Origin: an uncultured Pelagibacteraceae bacterium
GTDB lineage: Bacteria; Pseudomonadota; Alphaproteobacteria; Pelagibacterales; Pelagibacteraceae
NCBI GenBank assembly: GCA_902567045.1
Contig: CACFLJ010000001.1
Location: 1 to 64,000 of the forward strand
Direction of reading: 5' to 3'
Length of the DNA stretch: 64,000 bases
The position numbers and the translations under genes were made by a program. The notes beneath the pieces were generated by a model that saw only the letters and a program-made list of their open reading frames with translations, had not been told where the DNA came from and did no database searches. Of the stretch, positions 9,240 to 16,662 are shown piece after piece (position 1 is the stretch's first letter; each line of letters starts with the position of its first letter).

Positions 9240-9885
9240 AATTCAAAAAGTAAAAAATATTCAAATATTATTGAACAAATATTATCCAAAAATATCTGTG
9301 CCATTAAAGCATAGAAACACTTTTACACTTCTTGTTTCTGTTCTACTTTCTGCTCAATGTACAGATAAGAATGTAAATAACGTTACTAAAAATATTTATG
9401 ATAAATATTACAAACCTGAACATTTTGTAATATTGGGAAGAAAAAAAATTGAAAAACTAATTAAAAGTATTGGTATATTCAGAATTAAAGCTAAAAGTAT
9501 TTACAATTTATCAAAAACTCTGGTTGAAAAATATAATGGCAAAGTTCCAAAAACTTTTGAACAACTAGAGGAACTGCCTGGAGTAGGACACAAGACAGCA
9601 AGTGTAGTGATGTCCCAAGCCTTTGGATACCCAGCTTTTCCAGTGGACACTCATATACATAGGCTTGCACAAAGATGGGGCTTAACAAATGGAAAAAGTG
9701 TGGTTCAAACGGAAGAAGATCTTAAAAAACTTTTTCCTAAAAGATACTGGAATAAGTTACATCTTCAAATAATTTATTATGGAAGAGAGTACTGTAAAGC
9801 AAGAGATTGCTATGGTTTATCTTGTAAAATCTGCTCGACTTGTTATCCTAATAGAAAAAAACCACTTATAACTAAGAAAGCATAA
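9232..9885 (+). CDS. nth: Endonuclease III, DNA glycosylase/AP lyase
   Basis: Base excision repair of oxidised pyrimidines. The helix-hairpin-helix LEELPGVGHKTASVV (about 115-130) supplies the catalytic Lys, and FPVDTHIHRLAQRWGL supplies the catalytic Asp. The C-terminus should carry a 4Fe-4S cluster as C-x6-C-x2-C-x5-C. Here the segment is CKARDCYGLSCKICSTCYP, with five Cys at unusual spacing, so the cluster ligands are rearranged or ambiguous. Length 217 aa. It overlaps the upstream methyltransferase by 8 bp and is followed 3 bp later by the PfkB kinase. Confidence 0.94.
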   Translation: MNKIQKVKNIQILLNKYYPKISVPLKHRNTFTLLVSVLLSAQCTDKNVNNVTKNIYDKYYKPEHFVILGRKKIEKLIKSIGIFRIKAKSIYNLSKTLVEKYNGKVPKTFEQLEELPGVGHKTASVVMSQAFGYPAFPVDTHIHRLAQRWGLTNGKSVVQTEEDLKKLFPKRYWNKLHLQIIYYGREYCKARDCYGLSCKICSTCYPNRKKPLITKKA

Positions 9886-9888
9886 ATT

Positions 9889-10818
9889 ATGAAAATATTG
9901 GGAATTGGGAACGCAATTGTAGATGTAATTTGTAAAGTAGAGGACGATTTTATTACTAAAAACAATTTAACAAAAAGTACGATGAAATTAATTTTCGATG
10001 ATAAAGAATTTAAAGAATTATTAGCAGATCTTAAAATTGAAAAAACAGTTTCAGGAGGATCGGTTGCTAATTCAATTGTTGGTTTATCTCAACTTGGAAA
10101 TAAAGTTGGTTTTATTGGTAAAGTAAATGATGATGATCTTGGTAGTAAATATGAGGAAGGTTTGAAGCAAGAAAATGTTAAATATTTTTACTCTAAAAAA
10201 AAAGAAGAACTTCCTACTGGTACTTGTTTAATTTTAGTAACTCCTGATTCTGAGAGAACAATGTGTACATTCTTAGGTACAGCAGGAAAAATAAATGAAA
10301 ATGATGTAAGCAAAGATGCTATTAAACAAAGTGAAATAATACTTCTCGAAGGGTACCTTTGGGACGAAGGAGAACCTAAAAAAGCTTTTGAAAAAGCAAT
10401 TCAGAATGCAAACAAAGTTGCCATGTCATTATCTGATCAGTTTTGTGTAGATCGACACAAACCACATTTTTTAGAATTAGTTAAAAATAAATTGGATATA
10501 ACATTTGCCAACGAACAAGAAATAATGTCATTGATAGATGCAAAATCTTTTGATGAAGTAATAGATTTTTCTAAATCACTTGGTAAAATAATTGTACTAA
10601 CTAGAGGTGAAAAAGGTGCTGTCGCAATCAATGGGGATGAGGTCGTAGAATGTGGAATAAAGGAAGGCCTTAAAATTGTTGATTTAACTGGAGCTGGGGA
10701 TCTTTTTGCAGGAGGCTTTTTACATGGACATGTTAATAATATGTCACTGAAAGAAAGTTTAGATAAAGGAACTGAAATGTCTTCTAAAGTTATCCAGCAA
10801 ATTGGAGCTAGACTTTAA
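9889..10818 (+). CDS. PfkB-family kinase, probable adenosine kinase
   Basis: Ribokinase-fold sugar/nucleoside kinase. The first PfkB signature lies around SGGSVANSIVGLSQLGNKVGFIGKV (residues about 55-80). The second is DLTGAGDLFAGGFLHG (about 265-280), containing the anion-hole GAGD and the catalytic Asp. The N-terminus GIGNAIVDV is typical of the adenosine kinase-like subgroup of alphaproteobacteria. Phosphorylation of adenosine to AMP is inferred from family resemblance, and another nucleoside or sugar is possible. Length 309 aa. It is in line with nth. Confidence 0.87.
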   Translation: MKILGIGNAIVDVICKVEDDFITKNNLTKSTMKLIFDDKEFKELLADLKIEKTVSGGSVANSIVGLSQLGNKVGFIGKVNDDDLGSKYEEGLKQENVKYFYSKKKEELPTGTCLILVTPDSERTMCTFLGTAGKINENDVSKDAIKQSEIILLEGYLWDEGEPKKAFEKAIQNANKVAMSLSDQFCVDRHKPHFLELVKNKLDITFANEQEIMSLIDAKSFDEVIDFSKSLGKIIVLTRGEKGAVAINGDEVVECGIKEGLKIVDLTGAGDLFAGGFLHGHVNNMSLKESLDKGTEMSSKVIQQIGARL

Positions 10819-10822
10819 ATAA

Positions 10823-10930
10823 CTATTTTTTTTTTCTTTTAAAACTTCCCTTGCCCTTTTTAGGTTTAACTACTCGCGTCTTATATTTTGGAGTTAATAA
10901 ATCTTTAGCTATGATATTCTTCTTTCTCAT
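10823..10930 (-). CDS. Short ArfA-like alternative ribosome-rescue factor (35 aa)
   Basis: A 35-codon ORF starting with ATG at 10930. Its second half, PKYKTRVVKPKKGKGSFKRK, aligns with the conserved core of E. coli ArfA, [21 protein letters not shown]. ArfA binds stalled ribosomes lacking a stop codon and recruits RF2. In this copy the frame ends in a normal TAG right after the basic core, without the long tail that is removed in E. coli. The ATG overlaps the TAA of the upstream winged-helix gene (TAATG), implying translational coupling. It converges on the kinase gene with a 4 bp gap. Confidence 0.75.
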   Translation of the reverse strand: MRKKNIIAKDLLTPKYKTRVVKPKKGKGSFKRKKK

Positions 10931-11484
10931 TAAATTACATATCCAGATTTTGAACTTTTTATAAAATTATTATCTTCAAAAGTATCATTGATTTTTTTTC
11001 TTAATCTATAAATATGAGTTTCGACTGTATGAGTTTCTAATTTTGAATTATGACCCCAAACTTCGGCTTGTAATTTACTAATTTTGACAGGTTTCTTTGA
11101 ATTATTAAGGTAAATTATTATATTTGCCTCTCTTTCAGTCAAATTAAGACTCTTTGTTCCATTAAAAATTTTTCTAGAGTTTAGATTTAGTTTATAGTCT
11201 CCTATATCTATATCAGATTGTTGACTATATTTTTTTTTTAAGAATTTAACATTTATACTTTCAATTAATTTAATTATATCAATTGGAAAATTGTTTAATG
11301 TTATTTGGTTTTCTACGTTTTTTATTTTTTTATTTGATATTAGTAAATAATCATTCTGATCTTTTAAATTCAGATCAGAAACTTTATCTACGCTAATTAA
11401 TTTAAAATTTATGTAATTATTTATTTCTCTTAATATTTCATATAAAATTTTAAAATCATATATAACTAAGTTTTGGTTATTCAT
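10930..11484 (-). CDS. OmpR/PhoB-type winged-helix DNA-binding protein with a degenerate N-terminal domain
   Basis: The C-terminal 80 residues form an OmpR-type effector domain: LTEREANIIIYL, the loop WGHNSKLETHTVETHIYRLRKKI and a final KSSKSGYVI hairpin. The N-terminal 100 residues have receiver-like length but no obvious acidic pocket, phospho-Asp or Lys, so phosphorylation is unlikely. ATG at 11484 is preferred; the frame extends to a TTG at 11505 that would overlap the divergent gene. Only 14 bp separate its start from the L,D-transpeptidase start. It is coupled to the downstream arfA-like gene. Confidence 0.78.
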   Translation of the reverse strand: MNNQNLVIYDFKILYEILREINNYINFKLISVDKVSDLNLKDQNDYLLISNKKIKNVENQITLNNFPIDIIKLIESINVKFLKKKYSQQSDIDIGDYKLNLNSRKIFNGTKSLNLTEREANIIIYLNNSKKPVKISKLQAEVWGHNSKLETHTVETHIYRLRKKINDTFEDNNFIKSSKSGYVI

Positions 11485-11498
11485 ATATAATAAACAAT

Positions 11499-11993
11499 AT
11501 GACAATTATTTTAAAAAATAAAGCAACACTTATTTTTGACGAATTTATTTTTAGATGCACAATTGGAAAGAAAGGATTAGTAAAAAACAAGATTGAAGGG
11601 GACAAAAAAACTCCAATTGGAACATATTCACTTGGAAATTTATACTATAGGAATGATAGACACTTAAAACCATCAACAAAATTAAAATGCATACCTATTA
11701 AAAAAAATATGGGATGGTGTGATGATATTAATAATAAAAAAAATTATAATAAGTTAATAAAAGTTAATAAAAATATTAGACACGAAAAATTATTTAGAAA
11801 AGATTATAAATATGATTTTTTTATTCCAATAAATTATAATACAAAAAACCCAAAAATTGGCAGAGGGAGTGCAATTTTCATTCATTTAACAAGGAAATAT
11901 CAACCAACCTTGGGGTGTGTGGCACTACAAAAAAAAGACTTTTTAATTTTGATAAAACTAATCAATAAAAATACCAAGATTAAGTTAATCTAA
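11499..11993 (+). CDS. L,D-transpeptidase (YkuD domain)
   Basis: Cross-links or trims peptidoglycan stem peptides. The catalytic segment is IFIHLTRKYQPTLGCVALQ, giving the His of the HxxT/S region and the nucleophilic Cys in the TxGCVAL motif (family usual SxGC). GDKKTPIGTYSLG near residue 35 is the other YkuD signature. No signal peptide is visible at the chosen ATG, which is unusual for a periplasmic enzyme, but such short YkuD proteins without an obvious leader exist. It overlaps the convergent yggS by 4 bp. Confidence 0.87.
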   Translation: MTIILKNKATLIFDEFIFRCTIGKKGLVKNKIEGDKKTPIGTYSLGNLYYRNDRHLKPSTKLKCIPIKKNMGWCDDINNKKNYNKLIKVNKNIRHEKLFRKDYKYDFFIPINYNTKNPKIGRGSAIFIHLTRKYQPTLGCVALQKKDFLILIKLINKNTKIKLI

Positions 11994-12652
11994 CTTCTTT
12001 GACCAAATATATTAGATCCAATTCTTAAAAATGTTGATTTAAATTCAATTGCATTCAGGTAATCTGACGACATTCCCATGCTTATTTCATCTAGATTTAT
12101 TTTTTGATTTAATTCATTCATTTGAGGAAAATAAATTGAGCTATCCTCATCAAAAGGTGGAATACACATTGTACCAATTATATCTAAACCTAAACTTTTA
12201 GAAAAATTATAAAATTCTACTAAATTCTCTTTCATTATCCCAGATTTTTGACTTTCTTTTCCAAGGTTTATTTGAATAAAAATTTTAGGCTTAACATCTT
12301 GTTTCTGTTGTTCTTCTGCAATTTTTTTAGCTAATTTTTCGCTATCTAGTGAATGAATATAGTCAAATATTTTTACAGCATATTTAACTTTGTTTGTTTG
12401 TAATTTTCCAATTAAGTGTAATTTAATTTTATCGTTTTGCTTTTTAACATCCGTCCATTTCTCTATCGCTTCTTGAACTTTATTTTCACCATAATCTAAA
12501 TGACCATACTCAACTAATGGTAAAATATGATCAATTTTAAAAGTTTTAGATACCGCAATTATTTTTGGTATTCTACCTTTTTCATTTAATTCTAATAATT
12601 TGGATTTGATTGATGATTGAATAGATAATAGATTTTGGACAGTAATATGCAT
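11990..12652 (-). CDS. YggS/PLPBP family pyridoxal-phosphate homeostasis protein
   Basis: PLP-binding TIM-barrel protein that buffers vitamin B6. The motifs are IIAVSKTFKIDHI (the Lys binds PLP), YGENKVQEAIEKW, LHLIGKLQTNKVKY, INLGKESQKSGI and the C-terminal ISMGMSSDYLNAIEFKSTFLRIGSNIFGQR, which forms the phosphate site. Length 220 aa, normal. The start codon at 12652 abuts the divergent start codon of the thiE-like gene (ATGCAT), so each upstream region lies inside the other gene. Confidence 0.96.
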   Translation of the reverse strand: MHITVQNLLSIQSSIKSKLLELNEKGRIPKIIAVSKTFKIDHILPLVEYGHLDYGENKVQEAIEKWTDVKKQNDKIKLHLIGKLQTNKVKYAVKIFDYIHSLDSEKLAKKIAEEQQKQDVKPKIFIQINLGKESQKSGIMKENLVEFYNFSKSLGLDIIGTMCIPPFDEDSSIYFPQMNELNQKINLDEISMGMSSDYLNAIEFKSTFLRIGSNIFGQRS

Positions 12653-13192
12653 AAAAAATTTCTTAAAAAATACTACTTTATAGATCGATTTAATAAAAGT
12701 AACCTTGATAATCAGGATAAAAACACCGCAATAATCTTCAGAAATTATAGAAATAATCTCGGAATTGATGAGATAATTTTACTAAGAGATTACTGTAGAA
12801 AAAAAGGTCTTAAATTTTTTTTGGCAAATAACATAAAATTATCAATCAAGCTAAATTTAGATGGTGCGTATATACCTTCCTTCAATAAAAAATTTTCTCA
12901 TTTAAACTACCTTTGTAAGAAAAATTTTTTACTTTTAGGTTCAGCTCATAATTTAAAAGAAATGAGGATCAAAGAAAAACAAAATGTTAGCGAAATTTTT
13001 TTATCTTCAATATTCAAAAAAAATAATAATTTTTTAGGCATCAATAAGTATAATTTGCTGTCTAGACTAACCAATAAGAGCATAATTGCTTTGGGTGGTG
13101 TCTCAAAAGAAAATATGAAATTAATTAATCTTACTAAATCAAAAGGATTTGCAGGAATTTCTTTTTTTAAAAGCAAAAAAAAAGGCCCCTAA
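12647..13192 (+). CDS. Thiamine-phosphate synthase/TenI-like protein
   Basis: Resembles the TMP-TENI barrel: YYFIDRF start, LKFFLANNIKLSIKLNLDGAYIPS in the middle, LLGSAHNLKEM and SIIALGGVSKENMKLI. In ThiE these segments bind the pyrimidine and pyrophosphate. The match is divergent, so catalysis in thiamine synthesis is not certain and a TenI-like or other role is possible. ATG at 12647 is chosen over the TTG at 12635. The stop codon lies inside the downstream terminator hairpin. Length 181 aa. Confidence 0.68.
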   Translation: MHKKFLKKYYFIDRFNKSNLDNQDKNTAIIFRNYRNNLGIDEIILLRDYCRKKGLKFFLANNIKLSIKLNLDGAYIPSFNKKFSHLNYLCKKNFLLLGSAHNLKEMRIKEKQNVSEIFLSSIFKKNNNFLGINKYNLLSRLTNKSIIALGGVSKENMKLINLTKSKGFAGISFFKSKKKGP

Positions 13193-13205
13193 AAAGGGGC
13201 CTTTT
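13180..13205. terminator. Bidirectional Rho-independent terminator
   Basis: Perfect 11-bp arms AAAAGGCCCCT and AGGGGCCTTTT around an AAAA loop, flanked by A and T runs. The hairpin can end the thiE-like transcript on the plus strand and the porin transcript on the minus strand. A near copy lies at 14863-14889 downstream of the second porin. Confidence 0.9.
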
Positions 13206-13228
13206 AATAAATAAATTTACTTCTTTAA

Positions 13229-14152
13229 TTAGAATGCAAAAGAGAAGTTTATTTCGTAAGCTGAGTTATCAGCCGTAGCTGCTCCAGCTACATTGTCTGT
13301 AGTTTGGTGCGATGCTGAAATTCCTACACCACCTGCTGTAAATGAAACACTTACCGCAGATGAATCTTGATCTTCTAAAGATGAAGAATAATCAAGACTT
13401 GATACACCGTAAGATATAGAAAGATCATCACTTACTGCATAAGAAATACCATATGCTGAAAAGTCTTCATCTGTTCCAGTTCCTGCGTCAGATTCGTTTG
13501 ATTGGAAACCAACTGTGATCGGACCCATTGCATAATTTACACTGAATACACTTAGATCGATTTTATCAGCAGCAGAGTTGTTTTCACCCATTGCAGCCAA
13601 TACAGTTAAGCCTTCCATGCCTGTGTATGATACACCGATTTCAGTTGAACTTTCAAGTGCAGTACCTTTTGAAGGTTTGTAAGCAGCTTTCAAAGCAATT
13701 CCATCTGAAATTGTGTAATCATAGATAAATGAATTATCACTTACTGCAGAGTTAGTTGGACCATCAACTTTTCCACCGATTGAAGTACCCCATGACTCTT
13801 CGTTTGCACTTGGTGTTTTATCATCCCATGCACCAACTGGTCCGTTTCCACCGTGACCTGAGAAAGTTAAAGTTCCCATATCACCCATACCAATTGCTAA
13901 TGTTTTATCATCCAATGTTGATCCACTGTCAAATTGAAGATACATATCAACAGTAAAACCGTTATCCATTTCACCACTAGCGTTGAAATCGATTTGATCA
14001 GTCATTGACCAACCATTTCCAGCGTTACTGTTATCTTCTCCACCAAAAAAGATTGATGTAGCACCAGATACAGATAGTGAAGCAGCTTGCGCTGAAGTTG
14101 CTACCATTGCAGTACCTAATGCTGTCAATCCGATTTTCTTTAGATTGTTCAT
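13229..14152 (-). CDS. Outer-membrane porin (gram-negative porin family), copy 1
   Basis: A signal peptide (MNNLKKIGLTALGTAM, cleaved after SAQA) leads into a beta-rich mature protein with alternating aromatic strands. It ends EINFSFAF, whose terminal Phe is the usual BAM-recognition residue. Repeated DFSAYGISYAVSDDLSISYGVSSLDY-type strands match porin_4-like proteins. It probably forms a general diffusion pore. The ribosome binding site AAAGG is strong. The protein is closely similar along its length to the product at 14911-15840, so the genes are recent duplicates. Length 307 aa. Confidence 0.9.
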   Translation of the reverse strand: MNNLKKIGLTALGTAMVATSAQAASLSVSGATSIFFGGEDNSNAGNGWSMTDQIDFNASGEMDNGFTVDMYLQFDSGSTLDDKTLAIGMGDMGTLTFSGHGGNGPVGAWDDKTPSANEESWGTSIGGKVDGPTNSAVSDNSFIYDYTISDGIALKAAYKPSKGTALESSTEIGVSYTGMEGLTVLAAMGENNSAADKIDLSVFSVNYAMGPITVGFQSNESDAGTGTDEDFSAYGISYAVSDDLSISYGVSSLDYSSSLEDQDSSAVSVSFTAGGVGISASHQTTDNVAGAATADNSAYEINFSFAF

Positions 14153-14504
14153 ATTATTACCTTTCGTTTAATGTTTAATATTAATATTAACGAATCTTCT
14201 TTTATTTTTTTTCGGAATGTTAAAAAGTTTAACTATTGATAGTAAGTTTTAATTGTTTTTTAAATTTTTGAATTTTTTTAAAAGGTATTGAATTTATTGA
14301 TATTAAAATATTTTAATTTTAAATGTAAAATTTAATATTATTTATTCAATATTATTTAAATTATATGTGTTGTAATTTTACAATATATTTTAAAACAAGG
14401 TTTTTATAACACACATCTCTACTATGTCGTTTTAACACAATCTTAACTTTAAAATAAATGTTAAGTAGTAAATTATATAATTAACATTAAGTATTTTAAT
14501 TAAC
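14153..14504. promoter_or_regulatory. 352-bp divergent regulatory region between porin 1 and the winged-helix gene
   Basis: No gene is seen. Two palindromic elements stand out. At 14367-14383, GTGTTGTAATTTTACAA contains TTGTAA-TT-TTACAA. At 14457-14488, AATGTTAA and TTAACATT face each other across 16 bases. Both motifs recur upstream of porin 2. The rest is nearly pure A/T. Promoters for both genes must lie here. Confidence 0.55.
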
Positions 14505-14861
14505 ATGGAAAAAATTTTTTCAAATTTATATAAAGATCTTATTAAAAATATTTCAATTAACGGAAATCCTCATGAAAAATTTTTATTCAAAAGTAGATCT
14601 CATTTAATTATAATTTTTTGTATTGCATCAAATCAAAGCGTAACATTAGAACAGTTGTGTGAAAAAATTCCATACAAAATTATTAGCCGATCAACTATAC
14701 AAAGTATTTTAAAAGAAGGTGTAGCTAATAATTTTTTAAAAAAAGAAATTGATGAAAATGACAAAAGACAAAAAAATTATAAGCTTAGTGATACATCAAA
14801 AGGAATGTTGAAAAATTGGTTAGAAAATCAAAAAAAATTAATAGATTCTAAAGTTGCATAA
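14505..14861 (+). CDS. Small winged-helix (MarR-like) transcriptional regulator between the porins
   Basis: 118 residues with a MarR-like layout: an N-terminal helix, then SHLIIIFCIASNQSVTLEQLCEKIP, a recognition helix near SRSTIQSILKEGVANNFLKKEI, and a wing containing DENDKRQKNYKLSDTSKGML (the DxRxxxxxLT-like wing of MarR proteins). No ligand domain is apparent. It lies between two paralogous porins, divergent from one and convergent with the other, so it may control them. That link is inferred from position and from the shared palindromes upstream of both porins. Confidence 0.72.
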   Translation: MEKIFSNLYKDLIKNISINGNPHEKFLFKSRSHLIIIFCIASNQSVTLEQLCEKIPYKIISRSTIQSILKEGVANNFLKKEIDENDKRQKNYKLSDTSKGMLKNWLENQKKLIDSKVA

Positions 14862-14862
14862 A

Positions 14863-14889
14863 AAAAGGCCCCTAAAAAGGGGCCCTTTT
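14863..14889. terminator. Bidirectional Rho-independent terminator (second copy)
   Basis: GGCCCCT at 14867-14873 pairs with AGGGGCC at 14878-14884 around AAAA, flanked by an A run on the left and, after an extra C, TTTT on the right. It serves the winged-helix gene (plus) and porin 2 (minus). Its sequence and loop match the terminator at 13180-13205, and the adjacent 3' regions of the porins are also alike, so the duplication included the terminator. Confidence 0.85.
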
Positions 14890-14910
14890 ATATAAAATTT
14901 ACTTCTTTAA

Positions 14911-15840
14911 TTAGAATGCAAAAGAGAAGTTTATTTCGTATGAAGAGTTATCAGCCGTAGATGATCCAGCTACATTATCTGTAGTTTGGTGCGATGCTGA
15001 CATTGCTACTCCACCTGCTGTAAATGAAACACTTACTGCAGATGAATCTTGATCTTCTAAAGATGTTGACTCATAATCAAGTGAAGATACACCGTATGAA
15101 ATAGAAACATCATCACTTACTGCATAAGAAATACCATATGCTGAAAAGTCTTCATCTGCATTAGCTGCACCTGAGTCAGATTCGTTTGTTTGATAACCAA
15201 CTGTGATCGGACCCATTGCGTATTTTAAGTTAAATACAGTTAGGTCGATTTGTGCAGCAGCTTCGTTGTTTTCACCCATCGCAGCTGAAACAGTTAAGCC
15301 TTCCATACCAGTGTATTGAACACCAATCTCTGTTGAGCTTTGTAGATCAGTACCTTTTGATGGATCGTATGCTGCTTTAAGAGCAAGGCCGTCAGATATA
15401 GTGTAGTCATAAATGAAGCCGTTATTGTATGAAGCTGCATTAGTTGGACCATCAACTGTTCCACCGATTGAAGTACCCCATGACTCTTCGTTTGCACTTG
15501 GAGTTAAATCATCCCAAGCACCAACTGGTCCTGAAGAACCGTGACCTGAGAATGTTAAAGTTCCCATGTCTGTACCGATTGTTACTTTTCTGTCATCCCA
15601 GTTTGCTGCTGAAGTGTCTAATTGTAGGTATAAAGATAAAGTCATACCGTTATCCATTTCACCACTTGCATTGAAGTCTAACTGATCAGTCATAGACCAA
15701 CCGTTACCACCGTTACTGTTATCTTCACCACCAAAAAAGATTGATGTTCCACCAGATACAGATAGTGCAGCAGCGTTTGCTGAAGTTGCTACCATTGCAG
15801 TACCTAATGCTGTCAATCCTATTTTCTTTAGATTGTTCAT
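14911..15840 (-). CDS. Outer-membrane porin (gram-negative porin family), copy 2
   Basis: A paralogue of the gene at 13229-14152 with nearly the same signal peptide, strands and C-terminus EINFSFAF. The reading frame extends upstream to 15891, but ATG at 15840 is chosen because it begins the conserved MNNLKKIGL signal peptide and has the same AAAGG ribosome binding site. Differences cluster in predicted loops (for example around mature residues 45-55 and 120-130), which would alter pore selectivity or phage recognition. Length 309 aa. Confidence 0.9.
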   Translation of the reverse strand: MNNLKKIGLTALGTAMVATSANAAALSVSGGTSIFFGGEDNSNGGNGWSMTDQLDFNASGEMDNGMTLSLYLQLDTSAANWDDRKVTIGTDMGTLTFSGHGSSGPVGAWDDLTPSANEESWGTSIGGTVDGPTNAASYNNGFIYDYTISDGLALKAAYDPSKGTDLQSSTEIGVQYTGMEGLTVSAAMGENNEAAAQIDLTVFNLKYAMGPITVGYQTNESDSGAANADEDFSAYGISYAVSDDVSISYGVSSLDYESTSLEDQDSSAVSVSFTAGGVAMSASHQTTDNVAGSSTADNSSYEINFSFAF

Positions 15841-15944
15841 ATTATTACCTTTCGTTAATTGTTTAATATTAAACAGGTAAATTACTATCAATTTTTACAT
15901 GTATTTCTCAAATATTGTTATTTTAGCTGATTTTTTATATAATA

Positions 15945-15990
15945 GTGTTGTATTTTTACATCACTATAAATGTTAGATTAATTAACATTT
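15945..15990. promoter_or_regulatory. Candidate operator pair upstream of porin 2
   Basis: GTGTTGTATTTTTACATCAC at 15945-15964 is an imperfect palindrome sharing GTGTTGTA...TTTTACA with 14367-14383 upstream of porin 1. Next to it AAATGTTA and TAACATTT (15968-15975 and 15983-15990) form a second palindrome, also found upstream of porin 1. The same two motifs at both paralogues suggest binding sites for a common regulator or inherited promoter elements. Confidence 0.5.
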
Positions 15991-16060
15991 TTATCATTTC
16001 CAAAAAATTTCTTTCATTTATATTCCATTTTCATCTAATACTTAATTTTTGAGAAGATAT

Positions 16061-16636
16061 ATGCCAAAATTTTTAAACTTACGATTCATACATATTATTT
16101 TTATTGCAATATTTGCGCTTACTTCTTGTAAAACTATTGAAAATTTACCAGGGGGAGATGCCAGAGAAAATCCACCAGACCCAAGAGAAAGGGTAAAAAA
16201 GAATCTTGAGGAAGGGAGAGGTTTCAGACTAGATAATTTAGGAAATACTGGAAAAGGTGGTGATTTCATGTTTGCAAGCGCTAATGAATTATGGAGAGCG
16301 TCACTAGATACTTTAGATTTTATGCCCTTATCCTCTGTCAATTATAGTGGTGGTATAATTATAACTGATTGGTATTCGGACGGAAATAATCTTGATGAGT
16401 CTGTCAAAATATCTATTCGTTTTTTAACTAATGAAGTTAGAGCTGATGCATTAGATATAAAAGTTTTTTATAAAAAATGTAATCAAGTAGCTAGTTGCAA
16501 AGTATCTCAAAAGACAGGCTCGTTATCAGCTGAACTGAAAAAACAAATTTTATCAAAAGCAACAATTTATAAAAAACAAAATAAAGATAAAAATTTCAAG
16601 CCTTATAAAGGTAGTTCAGTTGACACAACAAAATAA
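16061..16636 (+). CDS. DUF3576-type outer-membrane lipoprotein
   Basis: A lipoprotein signal with lipobox (hydrophobic run then LTSC, Cys at about residue 23) precedes a globular domain of the alphaproteobacterial DUF3576 family (ANELWRASLDTLDFMPL, GGIIITDWYS, RFLTNEVRADAL). This family conventionally sits upstream of leuS, as here. Function unknown; probably in the envelope. ATG at 16061 is preferred over an upstream TTG at 16049. Length 191 aa. Confidence 0.87.
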   Translation: MPKFLNLRFIHIIFIAIFALTSCKTIENLPGGDARENPPDPRERVKKNLEEGRGFRLDNLGNTGKGGDFMFASANELWRASLDTLDFMPLSSVNYSGGIIITDWYSDGNNLDESVKISIRFLTNEVRADALDIKVFYKKCNQVASCKVSQKTGSLSAELKKQILSKATIYKKQNKDKNFKPYKGSSVDTTK

Positions 16637-16662
16637 CTAAAAGTAAGTTATAATTTAATTCA

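Noticed and set aside
15444-15674. Plus-strand ORF opposite porin 2 (and a similar one at 13756)
   Set aside because: His/Leu-rich shadows of the porin frames, repeated only because the porins are duplicated.
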